From Nocardiopsis sp. JB363 (GTDB lineage Bacteria > Actinomycetota > Actinomycetes > Streptosporangiales > Streptosporangiaceae), in the NCBI RefSeq assembly GCF_900143625.1, contig NZ_FRFF01000053.1, positions 1 to 64,000 on the forward strand: a stretch of 64,000 bases of DNA, in the 5' to 3' direction. A program made the translations under genes and the position numbers. Positions within the stretch are counted from its first letter, which is position 1; every line of letters begins with the position of its first letter. Shown here in pieces: positions 43,400 to 52,829 of this stretch. The notes beneath the pieces were generated by a model. The model saw only the letters and a list, made by a program, of their open reading frames with translations, did no database searches and was not told the DNA's origin.

Positions 43400-46012
43400 A
43401 TGACCGTGGCCACCATCGCCCTCGTTTTCTACCCCCGTGATTTCTACGGACGCTCGGACGATCTGTACGAATGCGCGACGGATCTGGAGATCCTCAACGC
43501 CCGTGTGCTCGGTCGTGCCGACGACCTCGGGGGGAGCTACGACTCCGCCTCGCACCAGTTCACCGACCTCATCGCCTGGAACATCCAAGGGCATTCCGAG
43601 GAGGACATCCAGAAGTGGCGGGACGCCGCGGTCTCGGTCAGTTACGCCGCTTCGGTCGCCGAGAAGTGGGCGGACACCGTCAAGTCCTTCGATGACGAGC
43701 GCGAGGCCCAGCTCACCACCTGGCAGACCAGCAAGGGTGAGAAGGAGGGCGCCATCCCCTCCAAGTACCAGGGCGACCGGATCACCGAGTCCCACCCCCA
43801 GGCCGACGGGTTCCTCTGGACGGACTGGGGCGCCGGCGACGAGAAGAAGTGTCGCGACCTGTACGACGAGCTCTCCACCGTGCGTGAGGGCCTCATCGAG
43901 CGCGAGCAGACCAACTGGAACACCCTCCAGGACACCGCCGAAGACGTCCGGAGCATGCTCGAAGAGGGGCCGACCCCGGAGAACGTCTCCAAACTCATCG
44001 AGTCCGGCAACGCCGGCTTCGGGTTCCTCAGCCTCGATCCGTCGCGTTACTCCGACCTTCTCGAAAACGTCGAGCTCACCCCGGAGAACGCCGAGGAGTA
44101 CGCCGAGGAGCTCCAGGCCTACTGGTCCGGCGACAAGCCCCTGGACGACCGTTACAACGAGCTCATGCTCGTGATGGCGATGATGGGGTCGAACGCCCGC
44201 AGTCACCAACAGAACGGGACCCAGTTCGAGTCGGAGGAGATCGAGTTCCTGGAGGAGTTCTACCGGCAGTTGGAGGAGCCCTACGTCCGTGACGGCGCGG
44301 GCGCGGGCATCATGGCCTACCCCGATGTCATGGCGGAGTCCGGTATGAGCGCCGAGGAGCGTGAGCAGGCCCTCGGCGCACTCGGCGACGGCCTACTCGC
44401 GCTGTCGGATCCGCGTATCGGCGGTGGCTACGAGAACCTGCCGCAGAGCTTCCGGTACGCGGTCGAGGGTCCGTGGATCAACCCCGACGCGGAGGGCAAG
44501 ATCTCCGCCGGCCCCGCCGGGCTGGGCATGGACATGAAGGCGCTCTCCGCCTTCATGGAGCACACCGACGAGAATCTGGAGGCCGGTTACGGCCTGTCCA
44601 CCAACCTCCACCTGAGCACCGGCGCCTTCCTCGACGCCTGGGGCGGCGAGGTCCACGACTCCGACGGCGTGCTGCCCGACTCCGAGCAGGTCTCGCACAT
44701 GGTCGACGTGGCCTCCCGGAACAAGGACTCCAACTACTACATCCTCACCGGGGATCACCTCAACGAGGAGCCGGGCGTCCCCTACGGCGACGAAGAGCTG
44801 CGCACGCAGGCCCTAGAAGGCACCCTCACCTTCGAGTGGCACGACGACGGGCACACCGCGCGACAGCTCACGGACTGGTTGGCGGAGGACGTGCACAGCG
44901 AGGACCCGGAGGTGAGCGGGCGCGCGGGCGACGCCTTCACCGGGTTCATGGAGACCATCACCGACCCGGACATGCACGACGCCCTCGTCAACACCGGGGT
45001 CAGTGTCACCGAGGGGGACAACGAATACTCCGACGCCTCCTTCACCCAGTTCAACGGTGGGCTCGCCGACAGCCTCGCCGACATCTTCGACGCGCACATC
45101 TACAGCTTCGCCGACAGCGACGTCTTCGATGGGAAAGAACCGGTCACTGGTATCGGGGACTTCGACCCGGAAACGAACTTCGTGCGTATGGGGCCGGAGG
45201 AGCGGGCCATGTACATGCAGTTGCTCTCCGGCAACGATGAGAGCGCCGGACGCGTGGCCAACTCCATCGACATCTATCAGCAGATCGAATCCGCCGCGTA
45301 CTTCGAGCACGGCCAGGACGAAGAGGCGTCACGAGGTTCCGGCCAGCTCCAGGCCCTCTTCGAGGAGGGGCTGAAGAGGGACTCGGCCGACCGGTCGGCC
45401 GACCTCGACGAGCAGATCGAGCGACAGGAACAGATCACCGAGTTCGTGGTGTCCGAGGCCGGGAGCCTGTCCGAGAAGATCCCCGTCATCGGCCTGGGAA
45501 TTTCGAAGGGGATGGAACTGGCCTCGGACGACATCGTGGGCGCGATCATCGACGGTGAGTATGACGTGTCCCCACGCCACCCGACCTTCACCGGGGCCGA
45601 GTTCATCGAACGCAACTATCGAGTCGAGGGCTTGGACTACCTCGCGCAACACTCTCCCGAGACCCTCAACAGTGTCGTCAGGCCCGACGACATCCAGACC
45701 TTGGTCGATGGTGGAGCGATCACCATCGAGCGGGACGGCGAACCGGTCACCTCCGAGGACTTGGGCGACGACTTCGTCTTCGACGACGGCATCACTATCG
45801 ACGTCCAGAAGAACCCCGCTGAATGGACTGACAACCAAGACCGCGCTCTCGACGGTATGGACACCGCGATCAGCAACATCATGGACGACGTGGAGATCAC
45901 CACCACCGACGGTCGTACCCACACCGGGGACAAACGTGTTCAGGACATCGTCGGCCAGTACGAGAACGCGTACAACGACACTCGTGGCTACTTCGACGAC
46001 CAGGGGGAGTGA
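43400..46012 (+). CDS. Large putative type VII-secreted protein (TPR-region/DUF6571-like)
   Basis: An 870-residue protein without signal peptide or membrane segment. The first 170 residues form a long helical region (YECATDLEILNARVLGRADD, then WRDAAVSVSYAASVAEKWADT) like the N-terminal targeting regions of ESX substrates. The rest is acidic and repeat-poor, with helical segments such as MDMKALSAFMEHTDENLEAG and VDVASRNKDSNYYILTGDH. This resembles the actinobacterial family often annotated as TPR-repeat-region or DUF6571 proteins found beside WXG100 genes; their activity is unknown. No toxin catalytic motif was recognised at the C-terminus. GTG at 43406 is an alternative start because TGAGGA lies 5-6 nt before it. 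Confidence 0.7.
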   Translation: MTVATIALVFYPRDFYGRSDDLYECATDLEILNARVLGRADDLGGSYDSASHQFTDLIAWNIQGHSEEDIQKWRDAAVSVSYAASVAEKWADTVKSFDDEREAQLTTWQTSKGEKEGAIPSKYQGDRITESHPQADGFLWTDWGAGDEKKCRDLYDELSTVREGLIEREQTNWNTLQDTAEDVRSMLEEGPTPENVSKLIESGNAGFGFLSLDPSRYSDLLENVELTPENAEEYAEELQAYWSGDKPLDDRYNELMLVMAMMGSNARSHQQNGTQFESEEIEFLEEFYRQLEEPYVRDGAGAGIMAYPDVMAESGMSAEEREQALGALGDGLLALSDPRIGGGYENLPQSFRYAVEGPWINPDAEGKISAGPAGLGMDMKALSAFMEHTDENLEAGYGLSTNLHLSTGAFLDAWGGEVHDSDGVLPDSEQVSHMVDVASRNKDSNYYILTGDHLNEEPGVPYGDEELRTQALEGTLTFEWHDDGHTARQLTDWLAEDVHSEDPEVSGRAGDAFTGFMETITDPDMHDALVNTGVSVTEGDNEYSDASFTQFNGGLADSLADIFDAHIYSFADSDVFDGKEPVTGIGDFDPETNFVRMGPEERAMYMQLLSGNDESAGRVANSIDIYQQIESAAYFEHGQDEEASRGSGQLQALFEEGLKRDSADRSADLDEQIERQEQITEFVVSEAGSLSEKIPVIGLGISKGMELASDDIVGAIIDGEYDVSPRHPTFTGAEFIERNYRVEGLDYLAQHSPETLNSVVRPDDIQTLVDGGAITIERDGEPVTSEDLGDDFVFDDGITIDVQKNPAEWTDNQDRALDGMDTAISNIMDDVEITTTDGRTHTGDKRVQDIVGQYENAYNDTRGYFDDQGE

Positions 46013-46062
46013 CCGACGGCCTCCCCTGTGAACGACCGCCTCGACAGCACCTGGAGAATCCG

Positions 46063-46572
46063 TTGATCCGTCGTGAGGGCCGTGCGCCCGCCTTCCTCAG
46101 CATCGCCGTGTCGGCGAGTCTGGCCCTGACCGGCTGCTCGGCCTCCCAGTCCGAGGCCGGGCCGGACACCGATGACACCTCTGAGCACATCTCGGCGTTC
46201 TGGGTCGAACGCCAGGTGCGGGTACTCACCCTGGATCGGATGTTCACCGAAGGCGACTCAGGCGAGGTCGTCGAGAACATCGGTGACGAACGGGATCGGT
46301 TGTTCGAGTCCCGGGTCGTCCAGGAGGAGGGCGACGGGTACACCGTCGAACTCGACGAGGACGAGTGGGACACCACGATCAACCTCAGCCGGATCGACAG
46401 TGCGTTGAACGACGCCATGTACCACAACGAGGTCACCTGGTGCGGGGACGTCGTGACCGGTGAGGAGTTCGTCGACGCCTACATCGACGAGTACGAGGGA
46501 ACCCTCGACGCCCACGACGCCTACGAGGCGAGCGTCGCCGACTACGTCGACTGCGGGACCGGCGAACCGTGA
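46063..46572 (+). CDS. Lipoprotein of the secretion locus
   Basis: A 169-residue predicted lipoprotein. The TTG start at 46063 has GGAG upstream. The signal peptide (IRREGRAPAFLSIAVSASLA) ends in the lipobox LTGC. The mature part is acidic, with two further Cys (VTWCGDVV, YVDCGTGEP) that could pair. There is no family match. It lies 50 bp after the large putative effector, and the pair could be effector and surface immunity or partner (inference). Confidence 0.7.
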   Translation: MIRREGRAPAFLSIAVSASLALTGCSASQSEAGPDTDDTSEHISAFWVERQVRVLTLDRMFTEGDSGEVVENIGDERDRLFESRVVQEEGDGYTVELDEDEWDTTINLSRIDSALNDAMYHNEVTWCGDVVTGEEFVDAYIDEYEGTLDAHDAYEASVADYVDCGTGEP

Positions 46573-46702
46573 ACATCCCCGAAGGCCCGGTGATCGGAAC
46601 ACGCCCCGAGTGGTCGGGGACGCCCACCGGAGGCCACCGGTTCGAACAGGGAAAGGAGGTAATTCCCACTCGATCACCAAAGTCACGAAACGCACATATA
46701 CA

Positions 46703-46732
46703 TTGACCGACAGGTCATACCCTGACTAATGT
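46703..46732 (+). promoter_or_regulatory. Sigma70-type promoter upstream of the WXG100 operon
   Basis: TTGACC (46703-46708) and TAATGT (46727-46732) are spaced by 18 bp, about 100 nt before the first WXG100 start at 46835. They sit in an AT-richer patch of a 262-bp gap. Confidence 0.5.
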
Positions 46733-46834
46733 CCCTACTCGCCGTACCTCCCCTGATCCCGAGCCCCGGGCGAACACCCTGCTCATGGAGGACGGGACGC
46801 ACACTTCCCCATCAGCGATTTCGAAAGGGTTCGG

Positions 46835-47176
46835 ATGTCCTCCCAGCACGCCGGTCTTGAAAATGTCAATAGTCTGTCGCAGGGCGGTGAACAGCTCGGA
46901 CAGGAGTCCGACGGTCTCCGCACCCAGATGAACCAGCTCATCGACGACATGACCAGTGACGCCGACTCCCTCCAGGGGCAGGCCCTCCACGACTTCCGTG
47001 AGGCGCGCAACAGCCTCACGGAACGCTTCGACGAGCTCATGAGCTGGTGCAGCCAGAACGGCATCAAGCTGAACGAGGGTCAGCAGCAGTTCAACCTGAC
47101 CGACGACGAGGCCAGCGACGACTACGCGCAGTCCACCAGCGAGCTCGGCTCCATGTCCCGTCCGGTCAACGCCTGA
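46835..47176 (+). CDS. WXG100-family protein 1 (EsxB-like)
   Basis: A 113-residue two-helix protein of the WXG100 superfamily. Helix 1 includes NSLSQGGEQLGQESDGLRTQ and helix 2 FREARNSLTERFDELMSWCS. The turn reads SLQGQAL instead of W-x-G, as in many CFP-10-like partners. The C-terminal DDEASDDYAQSTSELG could carry the YxxxD/E-like export signal (Y-A-Q-S-T). It pairs with the canonical WXG100 gene 43 bp downstream and would be secreted as a heterodimer by the EccC/EccD machine. AAGGG lies 6 nt before the ATG. Confidence 0.85.
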   Translation: MSSQHAGLENVNSLSQGGEQLGQESDGLRTQMNQLIDDMTSDADSLQGQALHDFREARNSLTERFDELMSWCSQNGIKLNEGQQQFNLTDDEASDDYAQSTSELGSMSRPVNA

Positions 47177-47219
47177 CCCCTTCACCGCTTTCGTCACGGC
47201 TTTCGAGAAAGGCACCTTC

Positions 47220-47513
47220 ATGGGTAGTAACTTCGACGTTTACGGCAATGTCGGTGGGCTGCAGAACCTGGCCTCCGACCAGCAGGCGCACTTGGGCCGT
47301 TTCACGGCCATCATGAGCACGATCAACGAGCAGTCCGAAAGCACGGTCAGCCAGTGGGAGGGTTCCGGGAGCTCGCAGTTCCAGGCCAAGGCCCAGGAGT
47401 TCGACACCCACTTCTCCGAGGTCAACTCCGCGTTCGCGAAGATGATCGACGCGACCGATGAAACCGCGAACAAGTACGACAAGCTCACCCGGCACCTCGA
47501 CGGTCTGTTCTAG
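47220..47513 (+). CDS. WXG100-family protein 2 (EsxA-like)
   Basis: A 97-residue protein with the canonical W-E-G turn in STVSQWEGSGSSQFQAKAQE, between helices ASDQQAHLGRFTAIMSTIN and FSEVNSAFAKMIDATDE. Length and layout are standard for ESAT-6-like proteins. It would form a heterodimer with the preceding gene product and bind the last ATPase module of EccC. Confidence 0.93.
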   Translation: MGSNFDVYGNVGGLQNLASDQQAHLGRFTAIMSTINEQSESTVSQWEGSGSSQFQAKAQEFDTHFSEVNSAFAKMIDATDETANKYDKLTRHLDGLF

Positions 47514-47527
47514 TAACCTGGATCCCG

Positions 47528-47893
47528 ATGTCCTCCCCACCCTCGCCTCCTGCGACCGATCCGGATCCGCAGCTTCCCGAGGCGTTCCACTACACGCCCG
47601 ACGAGGAGAAGTACGTCCTCGAAGCGGACGCTCTCCGGCATCGGCAACTTCGATCCGCTCTGCTGTACGGCTCCAGTCGGTACTGGCGCCGTCGCCAGCG
47701 GGTGTGGCCCGCCGTGATCGGCGGCGCCATCCTCATCGCGCTCATCTGCGGGGTCATCGCCCTCATGGGCGCCTTCGGCAAGCAGCAGGAGATCAATGAG
47801 GAGCGAGGGTGGGGAGCCAACAACAACAACCTTCGCAACCAGATGATCGAGAGCCCCATGCTCGATCATCCGGTGTTCCAGGGCCGTCCCTGA
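47528..47893 (+). CDS. Single-pass membrane protein of the secretion locus
   Basis: A 121-residue protein: Pro-rich N-terminus (SSPPSPPATDPDPQLPEAF), a basic helix (RHRQLRSALLYGSSRYWRRR) and one membrane segment (VWPAVIGGAILIALICGVIALMG, split here by family-neutral composition). A short outside tail with Asn repeats follows. It is not recognised. It starts 14 bp after the WXG100 gene and is probably co-transcribed. Confidence 0.65.
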   Translation: MSSPPSPPATDPDPQLPEAFHYTPDEEKYVLEADALRHRQLRSALLYGSSRYWRRRQRVWPAVIGGAILIALICGVIALMGAFGKQQEINEERGWGANNNNLRNQMIESPMLDHPVFQGRP

Positions 47894-47961
47894 CTCGGCC
47901 CGGCGCACACGCCCCGTTCACCTGAGCGGGTATCCCACCACCAACAGGGGGTCGATCTCTC

Positions 47962-49947
47962 ATGTCCGGCTCCGCTCCCGGGCCCGTGTGGGCCCCGGGG
48001 TACGACACCTCGGCGCAACTCCGCCAAGGGCGCCGCGCCCGGATCATCCGCGCGACCCGGGCGACCAGTGGTGCCGAGGTCGTGCTCAAGGTACTTCCCG
48101 TCGAGGCCGGCCAGGTCGAACTCGGTCACCTGCGCACGCTCAACGGCGTACCCGGTGTGGTCCCCCTGTTGGACGCGGGCGCCACCGCGGACGGGGGCTT
48201 CTTCATCGCCATGCCCTTCTACCCGGACGGTTCGTTCGGGGAGATGTTGGCGAAGAAGGGCCCCGCTCCCCTACAGGAGGCGGCGGCGATCTCGCGAAGC
48301 GTCGCCGGCGCCCTGGGCGCCCTGCACGGTCGTGGCCGGCTGCACAACGACGTCTGTCCGGGAAACATCCTGCGGGCCGGACGCACTCCGGTGCTCACCG
48401 GTTTCGGCGCGGTGTCCACCTCCGGAGAACCGCTCCCGCCTCCATCCCCCCAGATGGAGTCCTTCCTCCACTCGGCCCCCGAGTCCCTCCGAGGAGAGCC
48501 GCGTACGCCGGCGTCGGACGTCTACCAGCTCGCCTCCACGATCTGGACGTTGCTCATGGGCCGGGCACCGTTCTCATCCACGGACGGTTCCCCCTTCGAC
48601 CCCCAGACCTACGCTCGGCGCGTGCTCAGCGAAGAGCCCGCGCCGGTGCCGCGTCCGGACGTGTCCCGTTCCCTGCGCCGGGTCCTCACTCGTGGCCTGG
48701 CGAAGGATCCCGCGAACCGGTTCGAGAGCCCCTCCGAGTTCGCCGCGGCCTTCGAGAAGGCACGTTCCGGACGAACGGCGGCGGCCCCCAGCGGCGCCCA
48801 GCCCTCGATGAGCGGGAACGCCCCGGCAAGCGCCCCCTCCGGGCCGCAGACCCCACCCGTACCCACGGGCCCGCAGGCGCCCCCGACCGCCCCCCCTCAA
48901 GCTCCCCCGGTCGTCCCACCGGCGCCCCCTTGGCCCGGGTCGGCCGGTCACCCGTCCGGCCCCCAGGTTCCGCAGCCGCCCGTTCCTTCCGGGCCGCAGC
49001 GGCCTCCGCACGTCCCGGCCGAGGGCCCGGCCCAGGGGCTTCCCCCCGGCGGGTTCCCTCCGGCCGGTGGAGAGGACCGGAACCGGCTGCAGAGCGCCGC
49101 GATGCTGCGTCCACCTCAGCGATCGCTGCCCACCCCCGAGGAACGGGAACTCCACGGCGCCGTTCCCGAGGACTCTCCCCACAGCACCGCCGACCTCATG
49201 ATGGCGAAGCTGCGCGGGGAGGAGGTCTCCACCCTGCGCGCCTGGTCACGGCTGGAAGGGTGGAGTGGTGACGCCGAATCCGCGTACCTGCCCGTGGACG
49301 AGGCCGACGAGGAATCCTCGGACCCGGAGTGGGACTCCCTGTCCGCGATTCAGGAACCACCGAGATGGCGCAAGCAGATGCACATCGCGGTGACGGTCTG
49401 CGGTGTTCTCATGGCCACCATCGTGGCGAGTGCGTTCGCGGCGACGAACACTCCCGAGCCGGTGGTCGCAGCTGCCGCCGAGGAGACCGAGGAGGAACCG
49501 GTCGAGGAGGACGCACCGGCCGAGCCGGTGGCCGAACCTTCCGCTCCGCCGGAGGTGTCCGCTCCCTCCGACGTCACGCTGGAGGACACCCTCAGCGCGG
49601 TCACCCTGAACTGGGTGGACAACACCGGAGGCACGGGCTCCTACTTCGTGGTCGGCGGGGCCCAGGACCACGACCCTCGGACCCTGGCACGAACCGGTCC
49701 CGGAGCGGTCACCGCACAGGTCCCCACCGAGAACACGCAGGTGGAGTACTGCTTCACCCTGGTCGCCGTCGACCAAGGGTCGGCCCCCGCCGAGGAGGTC
49801 TGCACCACGCGAGGCGCGGACCGGGCCGCCGAAGCCGAACGCCAAGCCGAGGAAGAGGCCGAGCGGGAAGCGGAGGAAGAGGAAGAGGAGGAGGAAGAAG
49901 CCGAGGCCAGCCCCGCGCCGTCCCCCTCCCCCAACGCCGATGACTGA
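47962..49947 (+). CDS. Kinase-like membrane protein with fibronectin type III-like extracellular domain
   Basis: A 661-residue protein. A divergent protein-kinase fold spans about 15-270: Lys43 is kept (VVLKVLP), HRDLKPSN reads HNDVCPGN (Asp130 kept, Lys to Cys), but DFG reads GFG (T146-G147-F148-G149), so the Mg-binding Asp is lost and the glycine loop is weak. A Pro-rich linker (about 275-370), one membrane segment (about 475-495), an FnIII-like domain (SDVTLEDTLSAVTLNWVDNT, then VEYCFTLVAVDQGSAP) and a Glu/Ala-rich charged tail follow. It is probably a pseudokinase or weak kinase acting as a scaffold of the secretion system. It is located directly after the WXG100 genes. Confidence 0.85.
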   Translation: MSGSAPGPVWAPGYDTSAQLRQGRRARIIRATRATSGAEVVLKVLPVEAGQVELGHLRTLNGVPGVVPLLDAGATADGGFFIAMPFYPDGSFGEMLAKKGPAPLQEAAAISRSVAGALGALHGRGRLHNDVCPGNILRAGRTPVLTGFGAVSTSGEPLPPPSPQMESFLHSAPESLRGEPRTPASDVYQLASTIWTLLMGRAPFSSTDGSPFDPQTYARRVLSEEPAPVPRPDVSRSLRRVLTRGLAKDPANRFESPSEFAAAFEKARSGRTAAAPSGAQPSMSGNAPASAPSGPQTPPVPTGPQAPPTAPPQAPPVVPPAPPWPGSAGHPSGPQVPQPPVPSGPQRPPHVPAEGPAQGLPPGGFPPAGGEDRNRLQSAAMLRPPQRSLPTPEERELHGAVPEDSPHSTADLMMAKLRGEEVSTLRAWSRLEGWSGDAESAYLPVDEADEESSDPEWDSLSAIQEPPRWRKQMHIAVTVCGVLMATIVASAFAATNTPEPVVAAAAEETEEEPVEEDAPAEPVAEPSAPPEVSAPSDVTLEDTLSAVTLNWVDNTGGTGSYFVVGGAQDHDPRTLARTGPGAVTAQVPTENTQVEYCFTLVAVDQGSAPAEEVCTTRGADRAAEAERQAEEEAEREAEEEEEEEEEAEASPAPSPSPNADD

Positions 49948-50090
49948 GAGCCGGTAACGACCCCGGCACACCCGTGTCGATAACGTGAGGAACCAGGAGA
50001 ACCATCGTGTGCCTCCGGTGATCCCACCTCCCGGACAGGTTCTTCAGCCCCACTCTTCCCGAGTCCCACTCTTCCCGGAAAGGCGACCCG

Positions 50091-51206
50091 ATGCGGCGTT
50101 CCCTCGCCCTGGCCTCGGCCGTGTGCCTGCTCGCCGTGACGGCCTGTGACTCCTCCTCCGATTCCTCCGACGGCTCCCCCGAGACCGTGGAGGAACTCAC
50201 CGAGGAGGGGATGGTCGGACTGGCGCTGATCCACCGGGGGTTCGAGGGCGGCGACCCCGAGACCGACCAGGTCCTGGTCTTCCACGACCCCGACACCGGT
50301 GCGCCGCTCCAGCGGATCGAGCTGCCCGACGGCGCCGTGGACCCGATGGCCTCCGAGGTCCCGGTACACGGACGGTTCTCCCAGGACTGGCAGCATTTCG
50401 CCTTCGTCACCGACGAGCCCAGCGCCGTGCACCTGGCGACCCTCACCGACCCCGAGGACGCGGAGGGCGACGAGGTCGAGGGGTTCTCCTATCAACCGGT
50501 CGAGTCGATCGCCGCGCCGCAGAACGAGACCCTGTCGGATCCACTGATCCACGAGGGTCGCCTGTGGTACGTCTCCGATAGCGGCGACGGGCAGCCCCCT
50601 CAGGCTCTGTCGGTGCCGATGGAGGCGCCGAACGGCACCCCCAACCAGGAGGGCAGCCTGGCCCTGGGCGAAGGACAGCGGCCCAGCGACTGGGCGATCA
50701 CCCCGGACGGTTCCCTGCACATCCGCAACAGCGTGCCCACCCAGCAGGTGGCCGGCGGGGAGGGCCAGTTGGTGGTGCGGTCGACCAACGGCACCACCGT
50801 CAACGCGACCCTCACCACCGGCGGGCAGCAGTGGCAGACCTTCGACGACGCGACGGTGTGGGGCGGGGAAAGCGCCCTGCTGCGCCCCGACGAGGGCGAC
50901 AACGCGCCCGGCGGCGTCCTTCTGCTGACACTGGAGGGCCAGGGTTTCTCGACGGCGGAGCTGTTGGCCGACGAGGGCTCCCCGGTCGTGCAGTTCGCCC
51001 CTTCCGCGGAACGTGATGCGGTCCTGCTCCAGACCGAACAGGCATGGTTCCGCGTCGGTCTGGAGGACGGGGAGGTCGGTGAGGCCGAGGAACTCTTCCC
51101 GCGTTACCACGACGCTTCCATGGACGGTTGGCCCTTGATCGTGCGTTGGGCCCAGGAACCGCCCACCGACCCGAGCGAGGAACCCTCGGAGAGCCCCACC
51201 GGCTGA
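50091..51206 (+). CDS. Lipoprotein with propeller-like strands
   Basis: A 371-residue predicted lipoprotein: signal MRRSLALASAVCLLAVTAC with lipobox VTAC, then a Ser/Asp linker (DSSSDSSDGS). The mature region has regularly spaced beta strands that suggest a beta-propeller (VLVFHDPDTGAPLQRIELP, RLWYVSDSGDGQPPQALSV, SDWAITPDGSLHIRN). A Pro/Ser/Glu tail ends the protein. No catalytic function is recognised. It follows the kinase-like gene by 143 bp and may be part of the same surface assembly. Confidence 0.75.
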   Translation: MRRSLALASAVCLLAVTACDSSSDSSDGSPETVEELTEEGMVGLALIHRGFEGGDPETDQVLVFHDPDTGAPLQRIELPDGAVDPMASEVPVHGRFSQDWQHFAFVTDEPSAVHLATLTDPEDAEGDEVEGFSYQPVESIAAPQNETLSDPLIHEGRLWYVSDSGDGQPPQALSVPMEAPNGTPNQEGSLALGEGQRPSDWAITPDGSLHIRNSVPTQQVAGGEGQLVVRSTNGTTVNATLTTGGQQWQTFDDATVWGGESALLRPDEGDNAPGGVLLLTLEGQGFSTAELLADEGSPVVQFAPSAERDAVLLQTEQAWFRVGLEDGEVGEAEELFPRYHDASMDGWPLIVRWAQEPPTDPSEEPSESPTG

Positions 51207-51322
51207 TCCCCTCGGTTCACCTTGGGCGCTGGACACTCCGGGTCCGTCGGCTTTCACATGACCCTCGGACGGCCCCTATAGCGTGATATCCCACGACCGA
51301 GTCCGAGGAGAGGACCCCGAAC

Positions 51323-51763
51323 ATGGCGAAGCAGGACGTGCGGCGCGGAACGATGGCCGCCATCACCTCGCTGATCGACAGCACGCGCTCACTGGCCCGG
51401 GCCGCCACGGTGTTCGGCGACCCGGTGACCTCCGGAACGACCACCGTGGTGCCGGTGGCGCGGATCAGCGTGTTGAGCACCATCGGCGGCGGCACCGGGA
51501 AGATACCCCTGTCCGGTGGCGACGGAGCCGCGGGTATGGGGCTGGTGCGGGCGCGGCCCGCCGGGTTCCTGGTCGTCTCCCCCGAGGGCGCCGCCTTCCG
51601 GGCCATCCGTCAGCCGGCCGCGAGGTTGGTCCTGCCGCTGGCCACGATCACCGCGGTGGCGGCGACGCGCATCGTCTCGGTGTCGGTGAAGGAGGCCCGT
51701 CGGCGCAAGCGGTTGGAACTCGAACGCACACGAAACCAGGAGCGCTCACAGCACTCGGTGTGA
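51323..51763 (+). CDS. GerW (YtfJ)-family sporulation-type protein
   Basis: A 146-residue protein. It matches the spore-protein YtfJ/GerW family: N-terminal SLIDSTRSLARAATVFGDPV, a strand pair TTTVVPVARISVLSTIGGG, the Gly-rich GDGAAGMGLVRARPAGFLVV, then PAARLVLPLATITAVAATRIV. The C-terminal helix is highly basic (KEARRRKRLELERTRNQE). In Firmicutes GerW is needed for germination in some conditions; in actinomycetes the role is unclear. GAGGAGAGG precedes the ATG. Confidence 0.82.
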   Translation: MAKQDVRRGTMAAITSLIDSTRSLARAATVFGDPVTSGTTTVVPVARISVLSTIGGGTGKIPLSGGDGAAGMGLVRARPAGFLVVSPEGAAFRAIRQPAARLVLPLATITAVAATRIVSVSVKEARRRKRLELERTRNQERSQHSV

Positions 51764-51841
51764 CCCGCGCCGTAGTCGCCGTGCGCCGCCTCGGATAGCG
51801 TTTCCCGGTCTTTAACCACATGCTTGTTCGGGGGGCGCCCC

Positions 51842-52774
51842 TTGTCCGGGGTCATCGTCGGGTTCGGAGTCATCGCCAGTGTCGTCGCCATCGGCTACAT
51901 GCTGGGCCGGATCCCGCTTCTGGGCCCCGGGGCCAGGGAGGTCCTCAACCGGCTGGCGTTCTACGTGGCCAGCCCGGCGCTGCTGTTCACGATCCTCTCC
52001 CGCACGGACCTGTCCGTCCTGCTGTCGCCGCCGGTGCTGGTGAGCGTCCTCAGCGTGGTGGTCGTCGCCGGGATCTTCCTCGTCGTCGGAGTCATCCGAC
52101 GATGGGGCGTCGGGCGCACGACCGTGGGCACCCTCGGGTCCTCCTACGTCAACGCGGGCAACCTCGGTATCCCGATCTCCGCGTACGTCCTCGGTGACGC
52201 CTCCCTCGTCGCCCCCATCCTGCTGTTCCAACTGCTGGTGTTGGCGCCGGTGTCGTTGACCGTGCTGGATCTGGGCAACGGGCGCGTGCGGGGGTTCTGG
52301 CCGGTGCTGCGCCGTTCCCTGGGCACCCCGGTGCGCAACCCCGTGGTGATCGCGTCCTTGGCCGGAGTCGCGGTGTCCGCGTCCGGCTGGGTGCCGCCGG
52401 GTCCCTTGATGGAACCCTTCGACCTGGTCGGTGGGATGGCGGTGCCGGCGATGCTGCTGGCGTTCGGAATCTCCCTGCACGGCAGTGCCTTGCCCGGGCG
52501 GAGCGGTCCCGACCAGGTGCCGGTGCTGTTGGCGGTGGCGTTGAAGTCGGTGGGGCAGCCGCTGGCCGCTTGGGCGTTGGGCACTCTGGTGTTCGGCTTG
52601 GAGGGCGCCGCCCTGTTCGCGGTGGTGGTCCTGGCCGCGCTGCCGACCGCGCAGAACGTGTTCAACTACGCCACCCTCTACCAGACGGGTGAGGTGCTCA
52701 CCCGCGAGGTGGTCATGCTGACCACGTTCCTCACCGTCCCGGCCCTGTTCACCATCACCCTGCTCCTGGGCTGA
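51842..52774 (+). CDS. AEC-family (auxin efflux carrier-like) transporter
   Basis: A 310-residue, ten-segment transporter of the bile/arsenite/riboflavin superfamily. The N-terminus SGVIVGFGVIASVVAIGYMLG is typical, and the conserved NAGNLGIPISAYVLGD and LPTAQNVFNYATLYQTG segments mark the two symmetrical halves. Substrates of bacterial AEC proteins are usually small organic or amino acids; none can be named here. TTG 51842 is chosen because GGGGGGCG lies 5-6 nt before it; a TTG at 51824 is possible. It is convergent with the OmpA-domain gene. Confidence 0.9.
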   Translation: MSGVIVGFGVIASVVAIGYMLGRIPLLGPGAREVLNRLAFYVASPALLFTILSRTDLSVLLSPPVLVSVLSVVVVAGIFLVVGVIRRWGVGRTTVGTLGSSYVNAGNLGIPISAYVLGDASLVAPILLFQLLVLAPVSLTVLDLGNGRVRGFWPVLRRSLGTPVRNPVVIASLAGVAVSASGWVPPGPLMEPFDLVGGMAVPAMLLAFGISLHGSALPGRSGPDQVPVLLAVALKSVGQPLAAWALGTLVFGLEGAALFAVVVLAALPTAQNVFNYATLYQTGEVLTREVVMLTTFLTVPALFTITLLLG

Positions 52775-52829
52775 TCCCCGACCACCCGGGGAAACGCACC
52801 ACCCGGGGGCCGGGGCCAGCGGCCAGGGG

